Shown: in pieces, positions 40,544 to 50,097 of the stretch
How the letters are laid out: the number at the start of each line of letters is the position of its first letter
Numbering within the stretch: position 1 is the first letter of the stretch
Assembly: GCA_023910605.1 (NCBI GenBank)
Contig: JAAVVV010000001.1
Span: 2,594,698-2,658,697, forward strand
DNA from: Bosea sp. (in: a-proteobacteria)
GTDB lineage: Bacteria > Pseudomonadota > Alphaproteobacteria > Rhizobiales > Beijerinckiaceae
Length of the DNA: 64,000 nucleotides
Direction: 5' to 3'
The notes under the pieces: generated by a model
The model's database searches: none
What the model saw: only the letters and a program-made list of their open reading frames with translations
Told to the model about the DNA's origin: nothing
Program-made: the position numbers and the translations under genes

Positions 40544-41421
40544 CAGTCGCGCAGCAGGTCGTTGATCGCGGTCTTGGACCGCGTCTGGGCGTCGACTGTC
40601 TTGACGATCACGGCGCAATACAGCGACGGCCCTGGCGAGCCATCCGGCAGGGGCTTGCCCGGCAAGGAGCCGGACACCACCACCGAATAGGGCGGCACCT
40701 TGCCCACATGCACAACGCCGGTGCTGCGGTCGATGATCTTGGTGGATGCGGAGATGAACACCCCCATGGAGATGACCGAGCCCTCGCCGACGATCACGCC
40801 CTCGACCACTTCCGAGCGCGCGCCCACGAAGCAGTTATCCTCGATGATGGTCGGATTGGCCTGCAGCGGCTCGAGCACGCCGCCAATGCCGACGCCGCCC
40901 GAGAGATGCACGTTCTTGCCGATCTGCGCGCATGAGCCGACCGTGGCCCAGGTGTCGACCATCGTGCCCTCGTCGACGCGGGCGCCAACGTTGACGAAGG
41001 AGGGCATCAGCACGACGTTCTTGGCGATGAAGGCCGAACGGCGCACGACGGCGCCCGGAACCATGCGAAAGCCTGCTTCACGGAAACGGTCGGCGCCCCA
41101 GCCATGGGTCTTGGTCTGCACCTTGTCCCAGCCATAGACAGGGCTGTGGGGCGAGCCGGCATTGTCGGCATCGAAGGGCATCACAGCATTGTCGTTGAGC
41201 CGGAAGGAGAGCAGCACGGCCTTCTTCAGCCACTGGTGCGTCACCCATTCCCCGCCAACCTTCTCGGCGACGCGCAGCGCCCCGCTGTCGAGCATCGCGA
41301 GCGCGCTCTCCACCGCATCGCGCGCAGCGCCCCGGAACGCCGGGTTGATGCTGGCGCGGTCCTCCCATGCAGCTTCGATGGCGATGGCGAGGTCGTTCGG
41401 ACCCGTGCTGTTCTGGCTCAT
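40543..41421 (-). CDS. dapD: 2,3,4,5-tetrahydropyridine-2,6-dicarboxylate N-succinyltransferase
   Basis: The 292-residue protein has the left-handed beta-helix of hexapeptide-repeat acyltransferases (about 125-235, for example [23 protein letters not shown]) and the DapD active-site region [22 protein letters not shown]. It transfers a succinyl group from succinyl-CoA in the DAP pathway and feeds DapE. The ATG at 41421 was chosen over the longer frame from 41472. Its promoter lies in the 211-base gap shared with the divergent GGDEF gene. Confidence 0.96.
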   Translation of the reverse strand: MSQNSTGPNDLAIAIEAAWEDRASINPAFRGAARDAVESALAMLDSGALRVAEKVGGEWVTHQWLKKAVLLSFRLNDNAVMPFDADNAGSPHSPVYGWDKVQTKTHGWGADRFREAGFRMVPGAVVRRSAFIAKNVVLMPSFVNVGARVDEGTMVDTWATVGSCAQIGKNVHLSGGVGIGGVLEPLQANPTIIEDNCFVGARSEVVEGVIVGEGSVISMGVFISASTKIIDRSTGVVHVGKVPPYSVVVSGSLPGKPLPDGSPGPSLYCAVIVKTVDAQTRSKTAINDLLRD

Positions 41422-41632
41422 GGCCTTCAGTCCTTGGGAAGATGGGAGGGCGGTCTTCGGATGGCGACGCACGAAAAGCCCATGCCAGCCTCCGCGTCAA
41501 GCGGCCCTGTCCCGCAGTCCTGGCCAGCGAGGGCACGGTGCCGGATTCAAATGACTAAAATTCGATGCAAATCCGCAAGCCGAAAAACATCAAAAAGGAC
41601 CATAGTGCGAATCGGGGTGCCAAGGGACTGCG

Positions 41633-42466
41633 ATGATATCACTACCGCCAGTGACGAAACGTAAGGATGCCTATCGCCTTACCGCCATCGTGGCGTCTGC
41701 CGCGATGCTGCTGGCGTTGATCCTTGTGACGACGCTCATCGAGGTGTTCGCTCCGCCTTCGCTCAGCGCCGAGGCCAGTTTGCGGCCGCTGGCCATGCTG
41801 TCCACGTCTATCGTCACGCTGGCGATCGCCATTCCGTGCGGGCTGATGTTCAGCCTCGAACTGTTGCGCACGCACAGCCTTGCGGAGACGGCCCGCCATA
41901 TTGCCACCACCGACCAACTCACTGGCCTGCCGAACCGTAGCGCCGTTCTGGAACGCATCGGCAAGGCCATCGCCGAGTGCACCGCCGAGGGGCGCGTCGG
42001 CGCGCTGCTTTACATCGATCTCGACCACTTCAAGACGATCAACGACCACTACGGTCATTCGGGCGGCGACGCTGCGCTTCAGCGCGCCGCCTCCATCATG
42101 CGCGAGACGGTCACGCCCGAGATGATCCTGGGACGCATCGGCGGCGAGGAATTCGTCTGCTTCGCGCCTGATTCAGCTGCGGCGGCTGCGGCTGCCATGG
42201 CCATCATCGTGACGCTGCGCGCCACTTCGGTCGATCACCACGGCAGCGACATCGCCGTCACGGCCAGCATCGGCGTCGCCGTCATGGGCGACGCGATCAC
42301 GCCCGAAGCGCTGCTGGCCAATGCGGACCGCGCGCTGTACCTCGCCAAATCCTCGGGACGGGACAGGATCGTTCACCACGAGGACATCAGGATCGTGGAG
42401 GACGCGGTGCTGAGGGGCCAGTTCACCCGCAAGTCCGCCGCCACAGCGATTTCGGAAGCCGCCTGA
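41633..42466 (+). CDS. Membrane-anchored GGDEF diguanylate cyclase
   Basis: The 277-residue protein has two membrane helices (about 16-38 and 53-75) and then one GGDEF domain. The catalytic loop reads RIGGEEFVCF, an active-type GGEEF variant, and the substrate-binding DLDHFKTINDHYGHSGGDAAL motif is intact. The inhibitory RxxD site expected five residues before GGEEF is absent (the sequence there is TPEM), so product feedback is probably lost. No periplasmic sensor domain of note lies between the helices. The gene is divergent from dapD; a stretch of AT-rich sequence upstream (41560-41620) probably holds its promoter. Confidence 0.9.
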   Translation: MISLPPVTKRKDAYRLTAIVASAAMLLALILVTTLIEVFAPPSLSAEASLRPLAMLSTSIVTLAIAIPCGLMFSLELLRTHSLAETARHIATTDQLTGLPNRSAVLERIGKAIAECTAEGRVGALLYIDLDHFKTINDHYGHSGGDAALQRAASIMRETVTPEMILGRIGGEEFVCFAPDSAAAAAAAMAIIVTLRATSVDHHGSDIAVTASIGVAVMGDAITPEALLANADRALYLAKSSGRDRIVHHEDIRIVEDAVLRGQFTRKSAATAISEAA

Positions 42467-42475
42467 CGGCTAACC

Positions 42476-43195
42476 TCAGCGCAGGCCCTTCAGGAAGCCC
42501 GTGAGATCGGTCGTCACGTGATGCACGTGTCCTGAGCCGATGGCCACCTGCTCCCAGGCATCGCGGAACGGATCAGGCGTTTTCGGCAGGATCAGCACCG
42601 TCCGCATCCCGACGGCATGAGGCACCACCAGGTTCTTCTCCATGTCCTCGAACATCGCCGCGCGCGAGGGCTCGACGGCATGCTCGTTGAAGAACCGCTC
42701 GAAGGCTTCCCGCTCGGGCTTGGGCTTGAGCCCGCCCTCCGTGATGCCGAACACGCCGTCGAAACGGTCGAGGATGCCAAGCTTGCCCGCGACATTCTCG
42801 GCATGTTTGCGGGTGCCGTTCGTGTAGATGAGCTTGCGGCCGGGCAGCGCCGCAATCGCGTCGCCAAGGCCCGGATCGGGATCGAGCAGCGAAAGGTCGA
42901 TCTCATGGACGAAGTCGAGGAAGTCATCCGGGTGGATGTCATGCTCGTCCATCAGCCCCTTCAGCGTGGTGCCGTAGCGCTGGTAGAAGTATTTCTGCAG
43001 GGCGCGCGCTGACAACCCGTCCAGCCCGAACAGCTCCGACAGGAACAGCGTGATCCGGGCATCGACCTGCGGCCAGACCTGCGAACCGTGCGGGTAGAGC
43101 GTGTTGTCGAGGTCGAAGACCCAGGTATCGACGTGGGAAAAAGCCTCCCGCGCGGCGTTGCGGGCTTCGGAAAGCAGGGCGTGCGTCATGACCAT
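42476..43195 (-). CDS. HAD-family pyrimidine 5'-nucleotidase
   Basis: The 239-residue protein has the HAD fold: motif I FDLDNTLYP (nucleophile Asp in the first position after F), motif II YTNGT, and motif III/IV KPKPEREAF with FEDMEKN. This resembles the SDT1/YjjG-like pyrimidine 5'-nucleotidase branch, which dephosphorylates UMP and CMP and can clear modified nucleotides. The frame starts with MVM; the second Met (43189) may be the real start. It is probably a housekeeping phosphatase. Confidence 0.87.
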   Translation of the reverse strand: MVMTHALLSEARNAAREAFSHVDTWVFDLDNTLYPHGSQVWPQVDARITLFLSELFGLDGLSARALQKYFYQRYGTTLKGLMDEHDIHPDDFLDFVHEIDLSLLDPDPGLGDAIAALPGRKLIYTNGTRKHAENVAGKLGILDRFDGVFGITEGGLKPKPEREAFERFFNEHAVEPSRAAMFEDMEKNLVVPHAVGMRTVLILPKTPDPFRDAWEQVAIGSGHVHHVTTDLTGFLKGLR

Positions 43196-43249
43196 CGGAC
43201 CTGTTAACTGGGGAGCGCCGGGCTTGCCAGCAATGCCATGGCTGCCGAT

Positions 43250-44128
43250 TCAGCCCAGAACGCGCTCGATGGCACGCTTGATCTCGTCCCGCATCGGCTC
43301 CGATGCCGCAAGAATCTCCTGCGCCTTGAAGAAGTTCAGCCCTGCGAAGGCGCCAACCGCCGGCCGCAGCAGCAGGTCGGGGGGGCGCCTCTCCACCATG
43401 CGCTGCACGAGCGCGCCCATCATGATCTGCGAAGCGCCGAACATGGCCTCGATCGGCTCGGGCACCGCAGCCTCGATGGCGCGCGCCCCTCCCGTGACAT
43501 CGACCGCGATCACGAAGGCACCCTCTGCCTCGACATGGTTCCACGGCACGGGATTGGTCGCGCCGCCATCGATCAGCACGCGTCCGCCCAGCACCACGGG
43601 CCGCACCACGCCCGGCAGGGCCATCGATGCCCCGACCGCAGGCGTGAGCGCGCCGGTCGAGAGCGCCAGTTCCGTGCGCTGGTGAAAATCCGTCGCGATG
43701 GCCGTGAACGGGATCGACAGGCTCTCGAAGCGATCAGGCACAGCCTCGGGCCAGAACAGGTCAAGCAGGCGTTCGCCGTCGAGCAGCACCGGATTGCCCA
43801 GCCCTGACTTGCTGACAATCTGCGTCAGTCGCCCCACCCGTGCGCTGAGCAGCCTTGCCAGCACCACCGGCCGCCGCCTGAACGCGCTGAGGATGAAGGC
43901 GCGCAGATCCCGCCCGGAAAGCCCCGCGGCATAGGCCGCGCCGACCACCGCTCCCATGGATGAGCCGGCGATGGCGGAGGGCCGCAGGCCCAGCTCGTCA
44001 AGCGCCTCGAGCACCACGATGTGGGCAAGGCCCCGCGCGCCGCCCGCGCCCAGCGCGAGGCGAACCGAGCCGGGCGGCGCAATCGCCGCCACGCCCGCAT
44101 TGCCCGCCAAGCCGCCTGGCGGCGCCAT
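43250..44128 (-). CDS. Patatin-like phospholipase family protein
   Basis: The 292-residue protein has the patatin catalytic dyad and oxyanion elements: LALGAGGARGLAH (glycine-rich loop), GSSMG with nucleophile Ser about residue 57, and LIDGGATNPVP containing the Asp of the DGG motif. It likely hydrolyses acyl esters of phospholipids at the inner membrane. The ATG at 44128 shares one base with the stop of the preceding alpha/beta hydrolase gene. No signal peptide is evident. Confidence 0.88.
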   Translation of the reverse strand: MAPPGGLAGNAGVAAIAPPGSVRLALGAGGARGLAHIVVLEALDELGLRPSAIAGSSMGAVVGAAYAAGLSGRDLRAFILSAFRRRPVVLARLLSARVGRLTQIVSKSGLGNPVLLDGERLLDLFWPEAVPDRFESLSIPFTAIATDFHQRTELALSTGALTPAVGASMALPGVVRPVVLGGRVLIDGGATNPVPWNHVEAEGAFVIAVDVTGGARAIEAAVPEPIEAMFGASQIMMGALVQRMVERRPPDLLLRPAVGAFAGLNFFKAQEILAASEPMRDEIKRAIERVLG

Positions 44129-45024
44129 CAGCTGAGGAAGCCCTGCACCGCCGCAAGCGTGCCGGCCGGATCCTCCTCGGCCACGAAATGCCCTCCATCG
44201 ACCTGCACGCCTATGGCCTGCGGCGCGAAAGAGCCGCGCCATGCGGCCAGCGTGTCGACATCCTTGCCGGTGAGATAGAAATCCCCCCATACAAGCAGGG
44301 TCGGGCAGGCGATGGTGCGCCCGGCCGCCTGGTCGGCCTCGTCGGCCGCGAGGTCAATCGTGGCGCCGGCGCGATAATCCTCGCACATGGCATGGATGCG
44401 CGTCGGGTCGTTGAAGCTGGCGCGATAGCTGGCCAGCGCGCGCGGCGAAAAGGCGTCCAGCGTGCCCGCCTTGGTCCATTTGGCCAGCAGTCCCTCAAAA
44501 TAGGCGTCCGGATCAGCGGCGATCTCGGTTTCCGGCCCGGGCTTCCGGCCGGCGAGAAAGGTCCAGTGCGCGCCCGGCGCCTCACCGGCCCTGATGCGCT
44601 GCCAGACCAGCCATGTCGGCAGGATGTCGAGGAGCGCGAGCCGGGTCAGCCGCCCGGGATGGTCCAGCGCGAGGCGATAGCCCACCCGCGCTCCGCGATC
44701 GTGACCGACAAGGGCGAAGTTGACATGGCCAAGCTGCTCCATCACCGCCACCACATCCTTGCCCATCTCGCGCTTGGCGTAGCGCTCGCCGCCCGTGCTC
44801 GGCGGCGCGGATGACCAGCCATAGCCGCGCAGGTCGAGGCACACCACGCGGTGCGTCCTGGCGAGTTCGGGCGCGATGCGGTGCCAGAGCGCATGGGTCT
44901 GCGGAAAGCCATGCACCAGCACGACGGGCGGCCCCTCCCCGCCCACGCGGGCGAAGATGCGACCTTCCTCGCCATCGAGCCAATGGGCCTCGAATCCGGG
45001 AAAGAGCGAGGAGGTATCGATCAT
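44128..45024 (-). CDS. Alpha/beta hydrolase resembling fluoroacetate/haloacetate dehalogenases
   Basis: The 298-residue protein matches the fluoroacetate dehalogenase branch of alpha/beta hydrolases residue by residue: nucleophile Asp109 in GHDRGAR, halide-pocket Arg110 and Arg113, triad Asp134 in LLDILPTW, fluoride-binding His153-Trp154 in GAHWTF, Tyr217 in CEDYRAG and triad His279 in GGHFVAEE. In the characterised Rhodopseudomonas enzyme these are D110, R111, R114, D134, H155-W156, Y219 and H280. Cleavage of haloacetates, perhaps fluoroacetate, is therefore predicted. The gene is coupled to the patatin-like gene by a TGATG overlap; no halide exporter or haloacetate importer is seen near. 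Confidence 0.85.
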   Translation of the reverse strand: MIDTSSLFPGFEAHWLDGEEGRIFARVGGEGPPVVLVHGFPQTHALWHRIAPELARTHRVVCLDLRGYGWSSAPPSTGGERYAKREMGKDVVAVMEQLGHVNFALVGHDRGARVGYRLALDHPGRLTRLALLDILPTWLVWQRIRAGEAPGAHWTFLAGRKPGPETEIAADPDAYFEGLLAKWTKAGTLDAFSPRALASYRASFNDPTRIHAMCEDYRAGATIDLAADEADQAAGRTIACPTLLVWGDFYLTGKDVDTLAAWRGSFAPQAIGVQVDGGHFVAEEDPAGTLAAVQGFLS

Positions 45025-45118
45025 GATGGCCCCGGCGGCTGGGAATGGACGGCTTGATGGCGCGTTCCGAATGTGGGCCGCGCGCCTGGCAGGTTCAAGG
45101 CGAGACCCTGCGGGCGCC

Positions 45119-46393
45119 TCAACTCGTGGGCCCCGGCGCCCTCCAGCCGATGTCGCGTCGGCAGAAGCCGTCGGGCCAGTCGATCAGATCGACGGCGGCG
45201 TAGGCCCTTGCCCGTGCGTCCGCCACGCTGGCGCCGATTCCGACCAGATTGAGCACGCGCCCGCCGGCGGCGACGAGGGCGCCATCCTGCTCGGCTGTTC
45301 CGGCATGGAAGACAAGGACGTCATCGAGCCCCGCGGCAGCCTCGACCCCGCGGATCGTCCCGCCCTTCTTCGGGGTGGAAGGATAACCACTGGCGCACAT
45401 CACCACGGTGAGTGCGGCATGATCCCACCAGTGGATGGGCATCTTCGCCAGAGCACCGTCGCAGGCCGCCAGCATCAGCTCGACCAGATCGCTCTTGAGG
45501 CGCGGCATCAGCACCTCGCATTCGGGGTCGCCGAAGCGCGTATTGTACTCGATCAGCCTGGGACCCTCGCCGGTGATCATCAGCCCGGCGAAGAGCACCC
45601 CTGTGAAGGGCGTGCCGCGGGCCGCCATGGTGCGCATCGTCGGCTCGATGATCTCGCGCATGACGCGCGCTTCCATGTCAGGCGTGATGACCGGCGCCGG
45701 CGAATAGGCCCCCATGCCGCCGGTGTTGGGGCCTGTGTCGCCCTCCCCGACTCGCTTGTGGTCCTGGGCTGACGCCAGGGCCAGCGCGCTCTTGCCATCG
45801 CACAGGGCGAAGAAGCTCGCTTCCTCCCCGATCATGCATTCTTCCAGCAACACCTCCGCTCCCGCGGCGCCAAGCCCGCCCGAGAACATCATCTCCAGCG
45901 CATCCTCCGCTTCTTCCAGCGTCTGCGCGACCACCACGCCCTTGCCGGCCGCAAGGCCATCGGCCTTCACCACGATCGGCGCGCCATGCGCATAAAGGTG
46001 AGCGAGCGCCGGCCCCAGCTCCGTGAACCGCGCGAAGTCGGCTGTGGGGATGCCGGCCTCCCGGCATAGCTCTTTCGTGAAGGCCTTGGAGCCCTCGAGG
46101 CGTGCCGCGACCCGGCCGGGCCCGAAGGCCCTGATGCCGGCGGCGATGAGATCATCCGCCAGCCCGGCCACGAGCGGCGCTTCCGGCCCGATCACAACAA
46201 GCCCGACATCATGGGTGAAGCAGAACTCGATCACGTCGTCATGGCGGCTGACATCCATCCCGACATTGGTGCCGTGCTGCGCCGTGCCCGGATTGCCCGG
46301 CGCGATGAACAGCATCTCGCACAGCCGCGAGGTGGCGATTTTCCAGGCCAGCGCATGTTCGCGGCCGCCGGAGCCGATCAGCAGGATGTTCAT
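45119..46393 (-). CDS. purD: Phosphoribosylamine-glycine ligase
   Basis: The 424-residue ATP-grasp enzyme carries out the second step of purine synthesis, joining glycine to phosphoribosylamine. It begins [20 protein letters not shown] with the N-terminal nucleotide fold, continues with the ATP-grasp core ([17 protein letters not shown]) and has the family segment [24 protein letters not shown]. Length is typical. It is divergent from xseA across a 93-base gap that must contain both promoters. Confidence 0.96.
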   Translation of the reverse strand: MNILLIGSGGREHALAWKIATSRLCEMLFIAPGNPGTAQHGTNVGMDVSRHDDVIEFCFTHDVGLVVIGPEAPLVAGLADDLIAAGIRAFGPGRVAARLEGSKAFTKELCREAGIPTADFARFTELGPALAHLYAHGAPIVVKADGLAAGKGVVVAQTLEEAEDALEMMFSGGLGAAGAEVLLEECMIGEEASFFALCDGKSALALASAQDHKRVGEGDTGPNTGGMGAYSPAPVITPDMEARVMREIIEPTMRTMAARGTPFTGVLFAGLMITGEGPRLIEYNTRFGDPECEVLMPRLKSDLVELMLAACDGALAKMPIHWWDHAALTVVMCASGYPSTPKKGGTIRGVEAAAGLDDVLVFHAGTAEQDGALVAAGGRVLNLVGIGASVADARARAYAAVDLIDWPDGFCRRDIGWRAPGPTS

Positions 46394-46486
46394 GCGGCGG
46401 CTTTAGCGCGACAGCGCCCTCCGGGCAACGCGCCTGAGCGCCAGTTGCCCCCTGCCATCGGGCCGCCAAACCTGCGAAGATGGGGC

Positions 46487-48001
46487 ATGGATCCTGAATC
46501 GTCCCCCACGACCAATGCGCTCGAATGGAGCGTGTCCGATCTCTCCGGAGCGCTCAAGCGCACTGTTGAGGATCAGTTCGGCTTCGTGCGCGTGCGCGGC
46601 GAGATATCGGGCTATCGCGGCCCGTCGGCCTCCGGCCATGTCTATTTCTCCCTCAAGGACGAGAGCGCGCGCATTGATGCCGTGATCTGGAAGGGCGTGT
46701 TCGGCCGCCTCAAGACGAAGCCACAGGAGGGGCTCGAGGTCATCGCCACCGGCAAGGTGACCACCTTCCCTGGCAAGTCCTCCTACCAGATCATCATCGA
46801 CGCCATCGAACCGGCCGGCCTCGGCGCGCTCATGGCGCTGCTGGAGGAGCGCCGCCGCAAGCTTGCGGCCGAAGGCCTGTTCGACGAGGCGCGCAAGCAG
46901 CTCATCCCTTACCTGCCCGAAGTGATCGGCGTCATCACCTCCCCCACCGGGGCCGTGATCCGCGACATCCTGCATCGCCTTGATGACCGGTTCCCGCGCC
47001 GCGTCCTGGTCTGGCCCGTGCGCGTGCAGGGCGAAACCAGCGGGGCGGAGGTCGCCGCCGCAATCCGCGGCTTCAACGCGCTGCGGCCCGGCGGCACGAT
47101 TCCGCGCCCTGATGTCCTCATCGTGGCGCGCGGCGGCGGCTCGCTCGAAGATCTGATGAGCTTCAATGAAGAGGCAGTGGTGCGCGCCGCAGCAGCTTCG
47201 GACATCCCGCTCATCTCGGCGGTTGGGCACGAGACCGACTGGACCTTGATCGACCAGGCCGCCGATCTGCGCGCGCCCACGCCGACCGGGGCGGCCGAGA
47301 AGGTGGTGCCCGTGCGGGTCGATCTTCTCGCCGCGGTTGCGGGGCTGGAGCGCCGGCGACAGGCGGCCATGGCGCGGGCGATCGACCACAGGCGGCAGGG
47401 GCTTCGAGCCGCCGCGCGTGCCCTGCCGAGTCGCGACACGCTGCTCAACCTGCCGCGCCAGCGGCTCGATCTGGCGACGGCGCGCCTGCCTGCAGCGCTG
47501 CGGGCCAATGCCGGCGAGCATGAGCGCCGTCTGGCCAGCCTCTCGCGGCGCCTTCAGGCGGGCTCGCCCCAGATGCGGCTGGCCCTCGCGATCGGCGAAG
47601 TGAAGTCGCTGAATCAACGTCTCACATTCGCGCGCCAAACGATTCTCCGCGCAGAGGAAAAGCGCATCGCAGCCGAGCGGCAAGCGCTCGACCGGCTCGC
47701 GGACCGTGCGTCGCGCGCGCTGCGTGGGCTGCTCGATCGGCAAGCCTCCAGGCTGGGCGCAACAGTGCAGCTTTTCGAATCGATGAATTACAAGGCGGTG
47801 CTGCGTCGCGGCTATGCCATCGTGCGGAACGCCGACAGGGAATCACTGCGCAGCGTGGCTGGCGCCGCTGCGGGCGCGCTCCTCACCATCGAGCTTGCGG
47901 ATGGCGAGTTCGCCGCCACGGTCAACGGAGCGCAGTCGCCACAGCCGCGAACTGCCGCACGGCCGAAGCCCGCCGCCCCCTTGCCCGGTCTGTTCGATTG
48001 A
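46487..48001 (+). CDS. xseA: Exodeoxyribonuclease VII large subunit
   Basis: The 504-residue protein starts with an OB-fold ([25 protein letters not shown], about 28-60), then the catalytic domain ([64 protein letters not shown]), and a long coiled coil (about 280-430). With XseB it degrades single-stranded DNA. The frame extends upstream to 46211, but similarity starts at the ATG at 46487. xseB lies at 57184 on the other strand, about nine kilobases away. Confidence 0.95.
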   Translation: MDPESSPTTNALEWSVSDLSGALKRTVEDQFGFVRVRGEISGYRGPSASGHVYFSLKDESARIDAVIWKGVFGRLKTKPQEGLEVIATGKVTTFPGKSSYQIIIDAIEPAGLGALMALLEERRRKLAAEGLFDEARKQLIPYLPEVIGVITSPTGAVIRDILHRLDDRFPRRVLVWPVRVQGETSGAEVAAAIRGFNALRPGGTIPRPDVLIVARGGGSLEDLMSFNEEAVVRAAAASDIPLISAVGHETDWTLIDQAADLRAPTPTGAAEKVVPVRVDLLAAVAGLERRRQAAMARAIDHRRQGLRAAARALPSRDTLLNLPRQRLDLATARLPAALRANAGEHERRLASLSRRLQAGSPQMRLALAIGEVKSLNQRLTFARQTILRAEEKRIAAERQALDRLADRASRALRGLLDRQASRLGATVQLFESMNYKAVLRRGYAIVRNADRESLRSVAGAAAGALLTIELADGEFAATVNGAQSPQPRTAARPKPAAPLPGLFD

Positions 48002-48019
48002 GGCTGCGGCCCGCTGCCC

Positions 48020-48916
48020 TCAGCGGCGGATGAGCGTGCCTGCGCCGCGATCGGTGAAGAGCTCGATCAGTACGGCATGGGGAACCTTGCCGTCGAGGAT
48101 GACCACAGCCTCCACGCCCTTCTCCAGCGCGTAGATGCAGGTCTCGATCTTCGGGATCATGCCGCCGGTGATGGTGCCGTCCGCGATCAGGCGGCGGCAA
48201 TCCTCGATGCTCAGTTCCTTGATGAGTTGCTTGTCCTTGTCGAGCACGCCCGGCACATCCGTCAGCAGCAACAGGCGCTTGGCGCCCAGGGCGCCCGCGA
48301 TGGCGCCGGCGAAGGTGTCGGCGTTGACATTGTAGGTCTGTCCGTCAGAGCCCGCGCAGACCGGCGCCAGAACCGGGATCAGCTCGGCCTTGAGGACAGC
48401 ATTCAGGACTTCCGTGTTGACGGTTTCCGGCTCGCCGACAAAGCCGAGATCCAGCACCTGCTCGATGCGCGAATCCGGGTCGACCACCGTGCGGTGCACC
48501 TTGCGGGCGGTGACCATGTTGCCGTCCTTGCCGCACAGTCCGATGGCCTTGCCGCCTTCACGGGTGATGTAGCCCACGATGTCCTTGTTGACCGAGCCGG
48601 CCAGCACCATCTCCACCACGTCCACAGTAGCGGCGTCGGTCACGCGCAGGCCCTGCTTGAACTCGCTGCGGATGTTGAGCTTTTCCAGCATCCGGGCGAT
48701 CTGCGGCCCGCCGCCGTGGCAGACGACAGGCTTGAGGCCCGACTGCTCCAGAAGGACGACATCCTCTGCGAAGTCCTCGGCCGTGGCCGCGTCGCCCATC
48801 GCGTTGCCGCCATACTTGATGCAGACCACCTGCTGGTCATAGCGTTGCATATGCGGGAGCGCCTGCACCAGCAGGTCGGCTTGCAGGGACGGCGAGAGCT
48901 TCGACAGGTCGGTCAT
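48020..48916 (-). CDS. argB: Acetylglutamate kinase
   Basis: The 298-residue amino-acid kinase phosphorylates N-acetylglutamate in arginine synthesis. Family segments are [13 protein letters not shown] (phosphate loop), [17 protein letters not shown], and [31 protein letters not shown]. The C-terminal part [29 protein letters not shown] is the arginine-sensitive/ATP domain; the extended N-terminal helix suggests arginine-feedback inhibition. The gene is convergent with xseA. It belongs to the rpmH-to-argB series. Confidence 0.96.
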   Translation of the reverse strand: MTDLSKLSPSLQADLLVQALPHMQRYDQQVVCIKYGGNAMGDAATAEDFAEDVVLLEQSGLKPVVCHGGGPQIARMLEKLNIRSEFKQGLRVTDAATVDVVEMVLAGSVNKDIVGYITREGGKAIGLCGKDGNMVTARKVHRTVVDPDSRIEQVLDLGFVGEPETVNTEVLNAVLKAELIPVLAPVCAGSDGQTYNVNADTFAGAIAGALGAKRLLLLTDVPGVLDKDKQLIKELSIEDCRRLIADGTITGGMIPKIETCIYALEKGVEAVVILDGKVPHAVLIELFTDRGAGTLIRR

Positions 48917-49005
48917 GGCGCGTGCTCCGGCGAGGCCGCCGACAGGCGGCGATGGGGCGGGTTCGGCCGGCTTCTAGCCGAAGGCGCAGCCCTGCGGAAG
49001 CCGCA

Positions 49006-49380
49006 TCAGGCCCGGCGGCGCAGAAAAGGCGCGAGCGCCAGCCCCAGCCACGCCGCGATCATCATGACGCCGCCCAGCGGGCTCGCCATCGGAAAAAGCC
49101 GCTGGGCCACCAGTCCGCGCAGCGCCAGATCCGCGGAGAACAGCACCACCCCGAAGGCCAGCAGCGAGACCAGCCAGCTGGCCAGACGCTCCGGCAACAG
49201 GCCGCCGCTGCGCGCAGCCACCAGGGCGGTGATCGCGCCGGCATGAATCAGCAGCATCTGTGCGCCGATGGCCGCGCTGCCGCCGCCTGCGGCATGGGTC
49301 GCCGAGGCCCACAGGATGGTTCCGGCCGCGCCGAACAGTGCGGCGATGGCGAGATGGGCACGGCAGGCAAGCGCGATCAT
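49006..49380 (-). CDS. DUF423 family small membrane protein
   Basis: The 124-residue protein has four predicted membrane helices and the DUF423 closing signature FPMASPLGGVMMIAAWLGLAL. The function of the family is unknown. The ATG at 49380 has a GGAG site, while the 14-residue upstream extension is cysteine- and proline-containing and looks non-coding. It sits between engB and argB on the same strand. Confidence 0.83.
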   Translation of the reverse strand: MIALACRAHLAIAALFGAAGTILWASATHAAGGGSAAIGAQMLLIHAGAITALVAARSGGLLPERLASWLVSLLAFGVVLFSADLALRGLVAQRLFPMASPLGGVMMIAAWLGLALAPFLRRRA

Positions 49381-49443
49381 GGCGGCTTCAACTCCACAGG
49401 CGCCCGGACTCGCGCAAGGCACGGCGACGAGCGCGAAAAAGGA

Positions 49444-50088
49444 TCAGGCTCCGCGCTCGGCGAGAAGCCGGGCGATGCTGGCGCGCAGTTCGGCGATGCC
49501 GTCGCCGTCGCGGCTCGATGTCAGCAGGATATCTGGATAGGCCGCAGGCCGGCGCTGGATCGCCGCGCTCGCCCGTTCGAGCAATCCGGGAATCTCGGAT
49601 TTTTTCACCTCGTCGGCCTTGGTCAGCACGATCTGGTAGGACACCGCCGACTTGTCGAGCGTCTCCAGCACCTGCGTGTCGACCTCCTTGAATCCGTGAC
49701 GCGCATCAATGAGGAGATAGACGCGCGCGAGGTTCTGCCGGCCGCGCAGGTAATCATGGATCAGCCTGGTCCAGGTCTCGACCTTCTGCTTGCCAACGGC
49801 GGCGAAGCCATAGCCGGGCATGTCCACCAGCGTGGCGCGGTCGCCGACGCGGAAGAAGTTGAGCTGTTGGGTGCGCCCCGGCGTATGCGAGGTTCGCGCG
49901 AGTGCCTTGCGGCCCGTCAGCGCGTTCACAAGGCTTGATTTGCCGACATTGGAGCGGCCGGCAAGCGCGAATTCGAGCCCGGTCATGGGCGGCAGCCCAT
50001 CCACCTTGTCGGCCGCCCAGATGAACTGCCAGTCGCCAGCGAAGAGCTTGCGCCCCGCCTCCGTGAAATCCGCATTGTCCTGGGTCAT
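49444..50088 (-). CDS. engB: Ribosome biogenesis GTP-binding protein EngB/YsxC
   Basis: The 214-residue TRAFAC GTPase has G1 GRSNVGKSSLVNAL, a G2 threonine region (RTSHTPGRTQQLNFF), G3 DMPGYGFA, and G4 LTKADE. EngB assembles the large ribosomal subunit and is essential in most bacteria. Length is normal. In related genomes it directly follows yidC; here an acetyltransferase gene is inserted, with only a nine-base gap to engB. Confidence 0.95.
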   Translation of the reverse strand: MTQDNADFTEAGRKLFAGDWQFIWAADKVDGLPPMTGLEFALAGRSNVGKSSLVNALTGRKALARTSHTPGRTQQLNFFRVGDRATLVDMPGYGFAAVGKQKVETWTRLIHDYLRGRQNLARVYLLIDARHGFKEVDTQVLETLDKSAVSYQIVLTKADEVKKSEIPGLLERASAAIQRRPAAYPDILLTSSRDGDGIAELRASIARLLAERGA

Positions 50089-50097
50089 GGGGCGCTC

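Noticed and set aside
44128..45024. Epoxide hydrolase
   Set aside because: The fold is similar, but the His-Trp pair and Tyr217 of the halide pocket fit haloacetate dehalogenases better.
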